From Stutzerimonas chloritidismutans AW-1 (lineage in GTDB: Bacteria > Pseudomonadota > Gammaproteobacteria > Pseudomonadales > Pseudomonadaceae): a DNA stretch of 45,742 bases. Location of the stretch: positions 1 to 45,742 of the forward strand of contig NZ_AOFQ01000066.1 in assembly GCF_000495915.1 (NCBI RefSeq). The letters are read 5' to 3'. The position numbers and the translations under genes are program-made. The notes under the pieces are model-generated. The model was not told where the DNA came from, did no database searches, and saw only the letters and a program-made list of their open reading frames with translations. Positions 1 to 8,450 of this stretch are shown here, one piece after another; position 1 is the stretch's first letter; each line of letters starts with the position of its first letter.

Positions 1-284
<284 letters not shown>

Positions 285-312
285 GGAGAAGGTATTCTCA
301 AGGATGCGATAC

Positions 313-333
313 GCCGGCAGCCACGCTGCCGGC
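313..333. repeat. Perfect 8-bp inverted repeat between ftsY and the M16 gene
   Basis: GCCGGCAG, a 5-base loop CCACG, and CTGCCGGC form a perfect hairpin in the 229-bp divergent gap 285-513. It lies 29 bp upstream of the ftsY ATG, so it would be in the ftsY leader if transcription starts further up. No T-run follows it, so it is not a standard terminator. I saw no convincing promoter elsewhere in this gap. Confidence 0.5.
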
Positions 334-513
334 CAAACGGGCTCTATCCTAGCACCTCGCAAAGCGGGTGCGCTAAGCACGGGCTCCGGCATCAGGGCCG
401 GTTCGGCTGCGGATATCCCGGCTTTGCCTGATTCGCACGCGCCAGTACCATGGCTGCCGTGTTGCCGCCCTGCCAGTCTGCCGTGGCGGACACCAACTGG
501 ACGAGTCCCGACT

Positions 514-1866
514 ATGCCTCTGATGTTACGCCGCGCCGCCGCCCTGCTGCTCGGAGCGTTCTATCTGCCCCTGCTGGCAGCAGCAGACAGCCAGCCCACC
601 CACGAGTTCTTCCTCGACAACGGCCTGAAAGTGATCGTGCGCGAGGATCATCGTGCGCCGGTAGTGGTATCCCAGCTCTGGTACAAGGTTGGCTCCAGCT
701 ACGAGACGGCTGGCCAGACCGGCCTCTCCCACGCGCTGGAACACATGATGTTCAAGGGCAGCCGCAAGCTCGATGCCGGCGAAGCCTCGCGCATCCTGCG
801 TGAGCTGGGCGCCGAGGAAAACGCCTTCACCAGCGACGACTACACCGCCTATTACCAAGTCCTGGCACGTGACCGCCTGGCCGTTGCGTTCGAGCTCGAA
901 GCCGATCGCCTGGCCAGCCTCAAGCTGCCGCCAGACGAGTTCGCCCGCGAGATCGAAGTGATCAAGGAAGAGCGCCGCCTGCGCACCGATGACAAGCCGA
1001 GCTCGCTGGCCTACGAGCGCTTCAAGACCATCGCCTACCCCGCCAGCGGCTATCGCAACCCGACCATCGGCTGGATGGCCGACCTCAACCGCATGCAGGC
1101 CGACGAGCTGCGCGCCTGGTACGAGCAGTGGTACGCGCCGAACAACGCTACCCTGGTGGTGGTCGGCGACGTGACCGCCGATGAGGTCCGCGGACTGGCC
1201 GAGCGCTTCTTCGGCGACATCGAGAAACGCGAAGTGCCAGCAGCCAAGCGGCCACTGGAACTGGCCGAGCCGGGCGAGCGGCGCCTCAAGCTGCACGTGA
1301 AGACCCAGCTGCCGACGCTGCTCATGGCCTTCAACGCACCGAGCCTGGCGACCGAGGAGAACGCCCGCCAGGTGCACGCGCTGCGGTTGATTTCCGCCCT
1401 GCTCGACGGCGGCTACAGCGCGCGCCTGCCGGAGCGGCTGGAGCGCGGTGAAGAACTGGTGACCAGCGCTTCGGCCTGGTACGACGCCTATGCCCGCGGC
1501 GACAGCCTGTTCGTCCTCAGCGCCGCGCCGAACATGCAGAAGGGCCGCACGCTGGAAGAAGTCGAAGCCGGCCTGTGGCAGGAACTCGATGCGCTCAAGC
1601 AGACACCGCCCTCGGCGGACGAACTCGAGCGCGTGCGTGCGCAGGTCATCGCCGGCTTGGTCTACGAGCGCGATTCCATCACCCAGCAGGCCACCACCAT
1701 CGGCAAGCTGGAAACCGTCGGCCTGTCCTGGCGCCTGATGGACGAGGAGCTGAGCGCGCTGGAAGCGGTCACGCCCGAGGACATCCAGCAGGCCGCCAGC
1801 ACCTATTTCACCCGCTCCCGCCTGAGCGTCGCCCATGTTCTGCCCGAGGAAGCCCGTGATGAGTGA
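514..1866 (+). CDS. Periplasmic M16-family zinc metallopeptidase (active-type subunit)
   Basis: The 450-residue product starts MPLMLRRAAALLLGAFYLPL with a signal peptide ending near AAA-DSQP. The inverted zinc motif HxxEH is present as HALEH (about H73, E76, H77), followed by the Glu-rich stretch (FELEADRLASLKL) that provides the third zinc ligand in this family. The arrangement is that of a processing-peptidase/pitrilysin-type beta-half-barrel protease. The next gene, overlapping by 8 bp, encodes a second M16 protein without HxxEH, so the two probably form a heterodimer of one catalytic and one non-catalytic subunit in the envelope. The start at 514 was chosen because a signal peptide begins there; the open frame runs further upstream without coding character, and ATG 523 is an alternative. 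Substrate unknown. Orthologue, from memory, of P. aeruginosa PA0372. Confidence 0.88.
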   Translation: MPLMLRRAAALLLGAFYLPLLAAADSQPTHEFFLDNGLKVIVREDHRAPVVVSQLWYKVGSSYETAGQTGLSHALEHMMFKGSRKLDAGEASRILRELGAEENAFTSDDYTAYYQVLARDRLAVAFELEADRLASLKLPPDEFAREIEVIKEERRLRTDDKPSSLAYERFKTIAYPASGYRNPTIGWMADLNRMQADELRAWYEQWYAPNNATLVVVGDVTADEVRGLAERFFGDIEKREVPAAKRPLELAEPGERRLKLHVKTQLPTLLMAFNAPSLATEENARQVHALRLISALLDGGYSARLPERLERGEELVTSASAWYDAYARGDSLFVLSAAPNMQKGRTLEEVEAGLWQELDALKQTPPSADELERVRAQVIAGLVYERDSITQQATTIGKLETVGLSWRLMDEELSALEAVTPEDIQQAASTYFTRSRLSVAHVLPEEARDE

Positions 1867-3391
1867 TTGCAAAGCGCTGCGCAACGGCCTGTTCGGCCTG
1901 CTGCTGGCAGCCGGTTTCGGCCTGGCGGGCTGCGATGAAGGCTCCACCGCCCTGCCACAACCCGGCGAGCCGGCGAAGCAGGATGTCGCCCGCGAGGCGA
2001 CCCAGCCTGCCGTGCCGACCGCAACGCCGGAAAAACCTCGTCTGGAGTCGCTCGCCGAGCTAGGCGATCAACCCCTGGCCCGGCGCAAGCTGGACATCCA
2101 GAGCTGGCAGACCGCCGAAGGCGCCAAGGTACTGTTCGTCGAAGCCCGCGAACTGCCGATGTTCGACCTGCGCCTGACCTTCTCCGCTGGCAGCAGCCAG
2201 GACGGCGACGTACCCGGCCTGGCACTGCTGACCAACGCCATGCTCAACGAGGGTGTCGAGGGCAAGGACGTCGGCGCCATCGCCCGCGGCTTCGAAGGCC
2301 TGGGCGCGGACTTCGGCAACGGTTCCTACCGCGACATGGCAGTGGTCAGCCTGCGCAGCCTCAGTGCGCCGGACAAGCGCGAACCGGCCCTGGCGCTGTT
2401 CAATCAGGTCATCGGCCAACCGAGCTTCCCCGAGGACTCGCTGCAACGGATCAAGAATCAGCTGCTGGCCGGCTTCGAATTCCAGAAGCAGAACCCCGGC
2501 AAGCTCGCCAGCCTCGAGCTGTTCGAGCAGCTCTATGGCGATCACCCCTACGCCCACCCCAGCGAAGGCACCCCAGAGTCGGTGCCGACAATCAGCGTCG
2601 AGCAGCTGCGCGACTTCCACGCCCGCGCCTATGCGGCAGGCAACGCGGTGATCGCGCTGGTCGGCGACCTCTCCCGCGAAGAGGCCGAAGCCCTGGCCGC
2701 CGGCGTCTCGGCCGCCCTGCCGGAAGGCCCGGCGCTGCCAACGACGCCGACACCCGAGGCTCCGGTTGCCGGCAAGCACCACATCGACTTCCCCTCCAAC
2801 CAGAGCCATCTGATGCTGGCCCAGCTCGGCATTCCGCGCGGTCACCCCGATTACGCGGCGCTCTATCTGGGCAACCAGATCCTCGGCGGCGGCGGTTTCG
2901 GCACGCGGCTGATGGAAGAAGTGCGCGAAAAGCGCGGCCTGACCTACGGCATCTATTCCGGCTTCAGCCCGATGCGTGCCGAAGGGCCGTTCATGATCAG
3001 CATGCAGACCCGCGCCGAACTCACCGATGGCGCATTGGATCTGGTGCAGCAGCTGGTCCGCGACTATCTCGCCGAAGGGCCGACCGAGGCCGAGCTGGAG
3101 CGCAGCAAGCGCGAGATCGCCGGCAGTTTCCCGCTGTCTACCGCAAGCAATGCCGACATCGTCGGTCAGCTGGGCAGCATCGGCTTCTACGACCTGCCGC
3201 TGACCTACCTGGAGGATTTCATGGGCGAGGTGCAGGCGCTGACAGTCGAACAGGTCAAGACGGCGATGAACAAGCATCTGCAGCAAGACGCCTTCGTCAT
3301 CGTCACCGCCGGCCCCAGCGTCGAGCAGCAACCGCTGCCACCGCCCACCGATAAACCAGTCGAACAGCCCAGCGGCGTTCCGGAGCACTGA
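1859..3391 (+). CDS. M16-family lipoprotein lacking the zinc motif (partner subunit)
   Basis: The ATG at 1859 overlaps the end of the upstream peptidase gene by 8 bp, giving a 510-residue protein. The N-terminus has a lipoprotein signal with lipobox LAGC (GLLLAAGFGLAGCDEGS), so it should be lipid-anchored. A Pro/Ala/Thr-rich linker follows and then an M16 fold, recognisable from the C-terminal part with GGGGFGTRLMEEVREKRGLTYG, the R/Y loop that binds substrate in M16 proteins. At the position of HxxEH the protein reads GLALLTNAMLNEG, so it cannot bind zinc there. This is the usual pattern for the non-catalytic member of two-subunit M16 peptidases. It would hold the active partner encoded just upstream at the membrane. 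The stop overlaps the rsmD start by one base, so the three genes are probably cotranscribed. Confidence 0.87.
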   Translation: MSDCKALRNGLFGLLLAAGFGLAGCDEGSTALPQPGEPAKQDVAREATQPAVPTATPEKPRLESLAELGDQPLARRKLDIQSWQTAEGAKVLFVEARELPMFDLRLTFSAGSSQDGDVPGLALLTNAMLNEGVEGKDVGAIARGFEGLGADFGNGSYRDMAVVSLRSLSAPDKREPALALFNQVIGQPSFPEDSLQRIKNQLLAGFEFQKQNPGKLASLELFEQLYGDHPYAHPSEGTPESVPTISVEQLRDFHARAYAAGNAVIALVGDLSREEAEALAAGVSAALPEGPALPTTPTPEAPVAGKHHIDFPSNQSHLMLAQLGIPRGHPDYAALYLGNQILGGGGFGTRLMEEVREKRGLTYGIYSGFSPMRAEGPFMISMQTRAELTDGALDLVQQLVRDYLAEGPTEAELERSKREIAGSFPLSTASNADIVGQLGSIGFYDLPLTYLEDFMGEVQALTVEQVKTAMNKHLQQDAFVIVTAGPSVEQQPLPPPTDKPVEQPSGVPEH

Positions 3392-3993
3392 TGGCCAATC
3401 CACCCATTCGCCCCAACGCCCACGGCGGCCAGGGCCAGTTGCGCATCATCGGCGGCGAGTGGCGCTCGCGCCGCTTCAGCTTCCCCGATGCCGAAGGCCT
3501 GCGCCCCACGCCGGACCGGGTGCGCGAAACCCTGTTCAACTGGCTGGCACCCTACCTATCCGGCGCGCGGGTGCTCGATCCGTTCACCGGCAGCGGCGCG
3601 ATCTATCTGGAAGCCCTGTCGCGCGGCGCCAGCATGGCCCTGGCGCTGGACGTGAACGCCAACGCCATCGCCAGCCTGCGCAAGCATCTGGACACGCTGA
3701 ACTGCGGCCACGGCCAGCTATTGCAGAGCGATGCCCTGCGCTATCTGGAAACCCAGACGCCGACCGCCTTCGACCTGGTATTCCTCGACCCGCCGTTCAA
3801 CAAGAATCTGTTGCAACCGGCCTGCGAGCTGCTGGAGACAAAGGGTTGGCTGGCCGAGCACGCCTGGGTCTACACCGAAAGCGAGGCACTGCCGTCCAGC
3901 CTCGGCCTGCCGGGGAACTGGCGACTGCATCGGGAGAAGCAGGCTGGCAAGGTGCACTACGCGCTCTGGGAGCGCCACGCACCCGCCGCTTGA
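3391..3993 (+). CDS. rsmD: 16S rRNA (guanine966-N2)-methyltransferase RsmD
   Basis: The 200-residue protein has the RsmD pattern: RIIGGEWRSRR near the N-terminus, RPTPDRVRETLFNWL, the SAM-binding motif LDPFTGSGAIYLEALSRGA, and the catalytic motif LDPPF (a DPPF/NPPY-type motif for N-methylation of guanine). RsmD methylates G966 of 16S rRNA in assembled small subunits. The SAM loop reads FTGSGAIY where FAGSGALG is commoner, a mild deviation. The ATG shares one base with the stop of the upstream M16 lipoprotein gene (TGATG), which suggests translational coupling. The pairing of rsmD with ftsY on the other side of the M16 genes is a conserved pseudomonad arrangement. Confidence 0.93.
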   Translation: MANPPIRPNAHGGQGQLRIIGGEWRSRRFSFPDAEGLRPTPDRVRETLFNWLAPYLSGARVLDPFTGSGAIYLEALSRGASMALALDVNANAIASLRKHLDTLNCGHGQLLQSDALRYLETQTPTAFDLVFLDPPFNKNLLQPACELLETKGWLAEHAWVYTESEALPSSLGLPGNWRLHREKQAGKVHYALWERHAPAA

Positions 3994-4007
3994 AGTCGGC
4001 GACTTCA
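3991..4007. repeat. Short inverted repeat holding both convergent stop codons
   Basis: TGAAGTC, loop GGC, GACTTCA. The rsmD stop TGA (3991-3993) begins the left arm and the stop of the leftward gene (4005-4007 read as TGA on the minus strand) ends the right arm. With 7 bp of stem and no T-run it is at best a weak two-way transcription barrier. Confidence 0.4.
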
Positions 4008-4409
4008 GTAGAAGTCGACGGTCTGACCGTTGCGATCGAAGGCCAGAAAGCGGCCGACGTTGCCGGTCTCGATGGCGCTGACCATCATCTTCAGTGGCTG
4101 CTCGGCCTCGTCGGCGTTCGGCGTGATGCCGGCCTGGCCGGGCAGCGCCGCGGCGAACAGCAGATCCCAGGCCACGCCCGTGCGCTCGGACTCTTCACGC
4201 AGCGCGGCGAAGTCGCTCAGCTCCTCGGGCAGCTTGTCGACGCAGAGCACCGGTTTCAGCGAGCCGCCGGCGTTTTCCTCGAAGCGCTGGCGCTCGGCCT
4301 CGGTGGCATCCTCGGGCAGTTCGGCGCTGACGAAGACGAACAGCAGGCGCTGGGGTTCGCGCTCATGGCGCGCGGCAGCCAGCAGTTGATCGAAGGGTGT
4401 AAGCGTCAT
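4005..4409 (-). CDS. Conserved pseudomonad protein of unknown function, 134 aa
   Basis: Starting at ATG 4409 the protein reads MTLTPFDQLLAAARHEREPQRLLFVF... and ends NGQTVDFY. It has no signal peptide and no membrane segment. The chosen start has GGAACC about 6 bases upstream, and homologues I remember begin at this point; the open frame extends upstream to 4520 without obvious conservation. A repeated hydrophobic pattern (RLLFVFVSAEL, AWDLLFAAALPG) suggests a small alpha/beta fold. I recall such proteins being labelled 'ribonucleotide reductase subunit alpha' in some databases; nothing in this 134-residue sequence resembles RNR catalytic motifs, so that label should not be carried over. It is convergent with rsmD and divergent from the hydrolase gene. 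Function unknown. Confidence 0.75.
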   Translation of the reverse strand: MTLTPFDQLLAAARHEREPQRLLFVFVSAELPEDATEAERQRFEENAGGSLKPVLCVDKLPEELSDFAALREESERTGVAWDLLFAAALPGQAGITPNADEAEQPLKMMVSAIETGNVGRFLAFDRNGQTVDFY

Positions 4410-4581
4410 GGGCAGGGTTCCGGATAAGACTATCGCGTCACTCTCCACCCCTAAGGCGGCGCTGACCATATCCCCAAAGACATAAGTCGCCAGGCGGCCA
4501 GCATCATTCAACGCCTGCATCGTGCTTTTCTTCCCGCCGCCGAGGCTCTAACGTCGGAGCAAACGAGGAACCCGAGCAACC

Positions 4582-5559
4582 GTGTCAGAATCCTTCCAAC
4601 CCGCCTGGTGGCTTCCCGGGCCGCACCTGCAGACCCTGTGGAACGCATTCTTTCGCAAGGCGCCGCGCCTCGAACGCCGGCGTGAGCGACTGTGGCTGGC
4701 CGATGGCGATTTCATCGACCTGGACTGGCACGGCCCGCATGAAGCAACAGCGCCGCTGGTTCTGGTGCTACACGGGCTGACCGGCTCGTCGAATTCGCTT
4801 TACGTGCTCGGTCTGCAGCAACAACTGAGCGCGCAAGGCTGGGCGAGCGTCGCGATCAACTGGCGCGGCTGCTCGGGCGAACCGAACCTGCTGCCGCGCG
4901 CCTATCATTCCGGCGCCAGCGATGATCTCGCCGAAGTGATCGGACATCTGCAGGCCTGCCGGCCCATGGCGCCGCTGCATGCGGTCGGCTACTCGCTGGG
5001 TGGCAACGTACTGCTCAAGTACATGGGCGAAATGGCAGCCAGTTGTCCGCTGCGCAAGGCCGTGGCGGTGTCCGTGCCGTTCCGCCTGGACCAATGTGCC
5101 GATCGCATCGGCCTCGGCTTCTCCCGCGTCTACCAGGCGCATTTCATGAAGGCGATGGTCGCCTACCTGAGGGACAAACAGCAGCGCTTCCAGCGCGAGG
5201 GGCTGCTGAACCACCTCGGTGCCCTGCAGAGCCTCGGACCACTGCACGGCATGCGTACCTTCTGGGATTTCGACGGCCGCTTCACCGCGCCGCTGCACGG
5301 CTACAGCGACGCCCAGGACTATTACCGCCGTGCCTCCAGCCGCTACTACCTGCCGACGATCACGACGCCAACCCTGCTGATCCAGGCCGAGGATGATCCC
5401 TTCGTGTTCCGCCACAGCGTGCCGGAACCAGGCGAGCTGTCTGCAACCACCGCCCTCGAGCTGCACGCCCACGGTGGCCACGTCGGCTTTGTCGAGGGCA
5501 CGCCGCGTAGGCCTCGCTACTACCTGGAGCGGCGCATTCCGCAGTGGTTGGACGCCTAG
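4582..5559 (+). CDS. YheT-family alpha/beta hydrolase
   Basis: The 325-residue protein begins at GTG 4582 (V/MSESFQPAWWLPGPHLQTLW), preceded by GAGGAA at a good distance. WWLPGPHLQTLW is the N-terminal signature of the YheT/UPF0017 esterase family. The oxyanion region LVLHGLTGSSNS, the nucleophile elbow GYSLGGN (Ser about 138) and a C-terminal HGGHVGF supplying the catalytic His are all visible. Members are cytosolic hydrolases whose natural substrates are poorly defined; some act on acyl esters. The gene stops just 2 bp before the stop of pelG on the other strand. In P. aeruginosa its remembered orthologue PA0368 is followed by the TetR gene, which here lies beyond the pel operon. Confidence 0.85.
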   Translation: MSESFQPAWWLPGPHLQTLWNAFFRKAPRLERRRERLWLADGDFIDLDWHGPHEATAPLVLVLHGLTGSSNSLYVLGLQQQLSAQGWASVAINWRGCSGEPNLLPRAYHSGASDDLAEVIGHLQACRPMAPLHAVGYSLGGNVLLKYMGEMAASCPLRKAVAVSVPFRLDQCADRIGLGFSRVYQAHFMKAMVAYLRDKQQRFQREGLLNHLGALQSLGPLHGMRTFWDFDGRFTAPLHGYSDAQDYYRRASSRYYLPTITTPTLLIQAEDDPFVFRHSVPEPGELSATTALELHAHGGHVGFVEGTPRRPRYYLERRIPQWLDA

Positions 5560-5561
5560 TT

Positions 5562-6932
5562 TCAGCGGCCCAGCATGAAGGTTTCGTATTCCAGATCCTC
5601 GAGACTGCTGGACAGGCGAACCAGCCCCAGCAGAACACACGCCAGCACCGACAGCGTAAAGCCATAGCCGAAGAAGCTCGGGCCCATGTGCTGGCTGATC
5701 ACCGTCAGCATCGCATTGAGCAGCACGAAGATCAGGCACAGCTCCAGCACGATCCGGCGCTTGTCCAAGTAGAAAAAGACGTTGAGCAGCGCCATGAACA
5801 CGACCTGAATGCTCACGCCGATCAGGTCGACGTAGAACAGCGGCAGGTAATAGGCCGAAATCCCCAACCAAGCGAGCAGGTTGGGTGCAACGAGAAACAG
5901 CAGCACGACGGTCAGGCCCTGGACCTTGCAGATTTCCAGCAACCCCTGACGCACCGCCAGGATCATCTGCTGCTTGAGCTGGCCGATGTGCTGCAGCGTC
6001 TCGCCCCCACGAATGGCCGAGAAGAGCCGCTCATACCACTCCGCGAAGTCCGTCTCGATGCGCACGAGGAACACCGCCATGCCTGGAATGATCGCCAGGT
6101 AGGCCAGAAAGATCGGCAGGTCGTAGAGCATCGAAGCACGCAACGGCCCGATCACCTGACTCGACGTGCTGGGGTTGAACCAGAACAGGATCTTGTCGAT
6201 CCAGATTCCCAGGTTGTAGCACAGCCCTGTGACCAGCAGGCTCAGGAAAACCTGCCGGCGCTCGAGGAAATCGAACGCCACCAGCCGCCGGGACGGATAC
6301 TCCCGAAGGATGTCGAACAGGAACATGAAGAACAGACTCGCATGCCCGATCAGCAGGCCGAGGAGCAGCCCTTCGAGCTTCAAGAACCGGAGCAGATAGG
6401 CACACAACACCATCAGCGAATAGCCGATGACCATGACCAGCAGGATGCGGTTGTAGGCCTTCATGCCCGACAGGAAGATGATGGTCAGCCACAGGTTGCA
6501 CAGCACGACGAAGTTGGCCAGCATCAGCAGCCGGTATCCGAACGGTTGATCGAACACCAGGCTCAGCAAGACGAATCCCAGCACACCCGAAGCCACCGTT
6601 ACCATCAGCAGGATGCCCACCAGATTCGGCAGGATGCAGTCCTGTCGCTTCTCGAACAGCCGATCCGAAATGAACCGGGTGAAGAACAGCTGAGCGCCAC
6701 CGGTAATGATCAGCGAAGCGGCCATCAGATAGGTCACGCTGACCAGGAACTGGCGAACCAGCAGCTCGGGCACGACGACCCCGAGGCTCATCACCCCGAT
6801 CAGCATCACGCTGATGATCGACAGCACCCACGGGCCCGAACTGATCAAGCCGGCATAGACATAGGCGCGGAGCGTAGCCGTATAGGAATCGCGCGACAGG
6901 ATTTTGCGCAGCTCGAAACCGATACCGGCCAT
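5562..6932 (-). CDS. pelG: Pel polysaccharide inner-membrane transporter PelG
   Basis: 456 residues, beginning MAGIGFELRKILSRDSYTA, the conserved PelG start, followed by about a dozen hydrophobic segments. PelG belongs to the MOP flippase superfamily and works with PelD, PelE and PelF in the inner membrane to make and move the Pel chain, a partly deacetylated galactosamine-rich polymer. It is the last gene of the operon; its ATG lies one base after the pelF stop (TGACATG on the minus strand), so it is translationally linked to pelF. Two lines counted by hand (5701-5760 and 6121-6180) are about 60-62% G+C, against about 72-73% in 1261-1320 and 24001-24060, compatible with a different origin or with membrane-protein composition. 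Length matches the family. Confidence 0.95.
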   Translation of the reverse strand: MAGIGFELRKILSRDSYTATLRAYVYAGLISSGPWVLSIISVMLIGVMSLGVVVPELLVRQFLVSVTYLMAASLIITGGAQLFFTRFISDRLFEKRQDCILPNLVGILLMVTVASGVLGFVLLSLVFDQPFGYRLLMLANFVVLCNLWLTIIFLSGMKAYNRILLVMVIGYSLMVLCAYLLRFLKLEGLLLGLLIGHASLFFMFLFDILREYPSRRLVAFDFLERRQVFLSLLVTGLCYNLGIWIDKILFWFNPSTSSQVIGPLRASMLYDLPIFLAYLAIIPGMAVFLVRIETDFAEWYERLFSAIRGGETLQHIGQLKQQMILAVRQGLLEICKVQGLTVVLLFLVAPNLLAWLGISAYYLPLFYVDLIGVSIQVVFMALLNVFFYLDKRRIVLELCLIFVLLNAMLTVISQHMGPSFFGYGFTLSVLACVLLGLVRLSSSLEDLEYETFMLGR

Positions 6933-6933
6933 G

Positions 6934-8445
6934 TCAGCGCCTCCCCGTGGCGTTGCGATAGAGATTGCGATAACGATCGAGCATCAGGGCCTCGGTGTAA
7001 TAGCGATTCACCCGTTCGAGTCCCACCGCCTGGGCCGCCCGCCAGCGCTCGGGGTTGCCGAGCAGGCCGATGATCGCCCTGGCCGTCGCCTGGGGGTCGG
7101 CAATGGCGACCACCTCCCCGGCGCAACCCAGCGGTGGCGACTCGTCCGCCGCCCCGTCGATCAGCTCTCGGCAGGAACCGACATCGCTGCTGACCACAGG
7201 CGTTCCCGCTGCCCAGGCTTCGAGGATCACCAAGGGCTGGGCCTCGCTGATCGAGGTCAGCACCATGAGGCCGAGGTTGGGCAACAGGTCATGGATCTGC
7301 CGGAACCCGAGGAACTTCACCTTGCCTTCCAATCCGAGGCTGGCGACCAGACTCCGGCATTCGGCCGCATAGGCGCGATCCTCTTCCTCGGGCCCGACCA
7401 CCCAACCCTCGGCCTCCGGTATGGCACTGGCCACGCCCCGCATCGCTCGGATGAAGGTCTTCACGTCCTTGATCGGGACCACGCGACCGACGAGCCCGAC
7501 CACTGGCGCAATCCCCGCTGGGCGGCGCTGCAGGGCATCGATCCATGCGGCCATGGCGATGCCGTTCGGGATCACGCGGGTACGCGAGGGGTGCGCGCCA
7601 TCCGCGATCTGGCGCTGCCGGTTGCCTGCGTAGAGCGAGATGATCGGGTCTGCCGCGCGGTAGGTCAGCAGGCCGATGCGCTCGAAAAAGCGGATCCATA
7701 GGTTGCGGATATAGCTGAACTCGGTGTCCAAGCCGGTACGCAAGGCCTCGTCCGGGCCTTCGGATATCCAGCTGGCCTGGGCCAGGTCGATCTTGCGTTC
7801 CTTGGTGTAGATGCCGTGTTCGCTGAGCAGGTACGCACACTGCCAGCGACGCTGCAGCATGGCCCCCAACAGCCCCGCATATCCGGTCGAGATCGAGTGC
7901 AGGGCCTGCGCCCTGGGTAGCCGGGCCGCGACCTGCGAGAGCATGACGAGTGGCGCGTGCATGGTGCGCAGTGTCCAAAAGTAATTGACGAACGAGGGGT
8001 CGCTGCAATGCCGGGTGTAACCCTCGGTGATGGCCTCCCAGCTCGATCGGCTGCGCAGCACATCCTCAAGACACAATCGACCGGAAGCCAGGGTGTCGAG
8101 CAGGCCTTCGCCAAGCGCTTCGTCCGGGGTGCCCGGGGCGTGGAGATAGCGGTGCATCTGCCGCATGGTCTCTGCCGCGCCTTCGTGCCCGACCCGGCCG
8201 AGCGCCTCGACCGGACGCCAGGCGCTTTCCAGGAAGTGCTCCTCGATATGCACGACGTTGGCCGGAATCCGGTACTGCCGTTCCCCGTACGCCTCACGCT
8301 GCCCGCCGATGAAAACCACCGAGAAGGTAAAGTCCGGCAGCCCCAGGATCAGCTGGTTCACCCAGCTGGACACGCCACCCCGCACATAGGGCCAGGTGCC
8401 CTCGAGCAGCAGGCAGATATCGGCGATAGGCGTTTCGGATCGCAT
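6934..8445 (-). CDS. pelF: Pel glycosyltransferase PelF (GT4)
   Basis: 503 residues from ATG 8445: MRSETPIADICLLLEGTWPYVRGGVSSWVNQLI is the diagnostic PelF opening. A GT-B fold of family GT4 is supported by GRVVPIKD (Arg321/Lys326, donor phosphate contacts) and by the E-x7-E motif SEAQPLVILE (Glu401 and Glu409). PelF is the cytosolic glycosyltransferase thought to polymerise the Pel chain from a UDP-hexosamine donor, recruited to the membrane by PelD/PelE/PelG. Start choice: ATG 8445 lies 5 bases after the pelE stop; an in-frame GTG at 8454 overlaps that stop as GTGA and would add three residues. Neither has a strong Shine-Dalgarno, consistent with translational coupling to pelE. Confidence 0.95.
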   Translation of the reverse strand: MRSETPIADICLLLEGTWPYVRGGVSSWVNQLILGLPDFTFSVVFIGGQREAYGERQYRIPANVVHIEEHFLESAWRPVEALGRVGHEGAAETMRQMHRYLHAPGTPDEALGEGLLDTLASGRLCLEDVLRSRSSWEAITEGYTRHCSDPSFVNYFWTLRTMHAPLVMLSQVAARLPRAQALHSISTGYAGLLGAMLQRRWQCAYLLSEHGIYTKERKIDLAQASWISEGPDEALRTGLDTEFSYIRNLWIRFFERIGLLTYRAADPIISLYAGNRQRQIADGAHPSRTRVIPNGIAMAAWIDALQRRPAGIAPVVGLVGRVVPIKDVKTFIRAMRGVASAIPEAEGWVVGPEEEDRAYAAECRSLVASLGLEGKVKFLGFRQIHDLLPNLGLMVLTSISEAQPLVILEAWAAGTPVVSSDVGSCRELIDGAADESPPLGCAGEVVAIADPQATARAIIGLLGNPERWRAAQAVGLERVNRYYTEALMLDRYRNLYRNATGRR

Positions 8446-8450
8446 GAGGG

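Noticed and set aside
526..1947. Long open frame on the minus strand opposite the first M16 gene
   Set aside because: Composition shadow of a high-GC gene; the plus strand has signal peptide and HxxEH, and the minus product has no domain.
5555..5570. Search for insertion-site repeats or integrase remnants at the pel/yheT joint
   Set aside because: The stops are 2 bp apart with no repeat shared with the tetR-pelA side that I could see.
5544..7073. 509-codon plus-strand frame across pelG
   Set aside because: Gln/His/Glu-rich low-complexity translation typical of the antisense of a Leu-rich membrane protein; pelG is unmistakable on the other strand.
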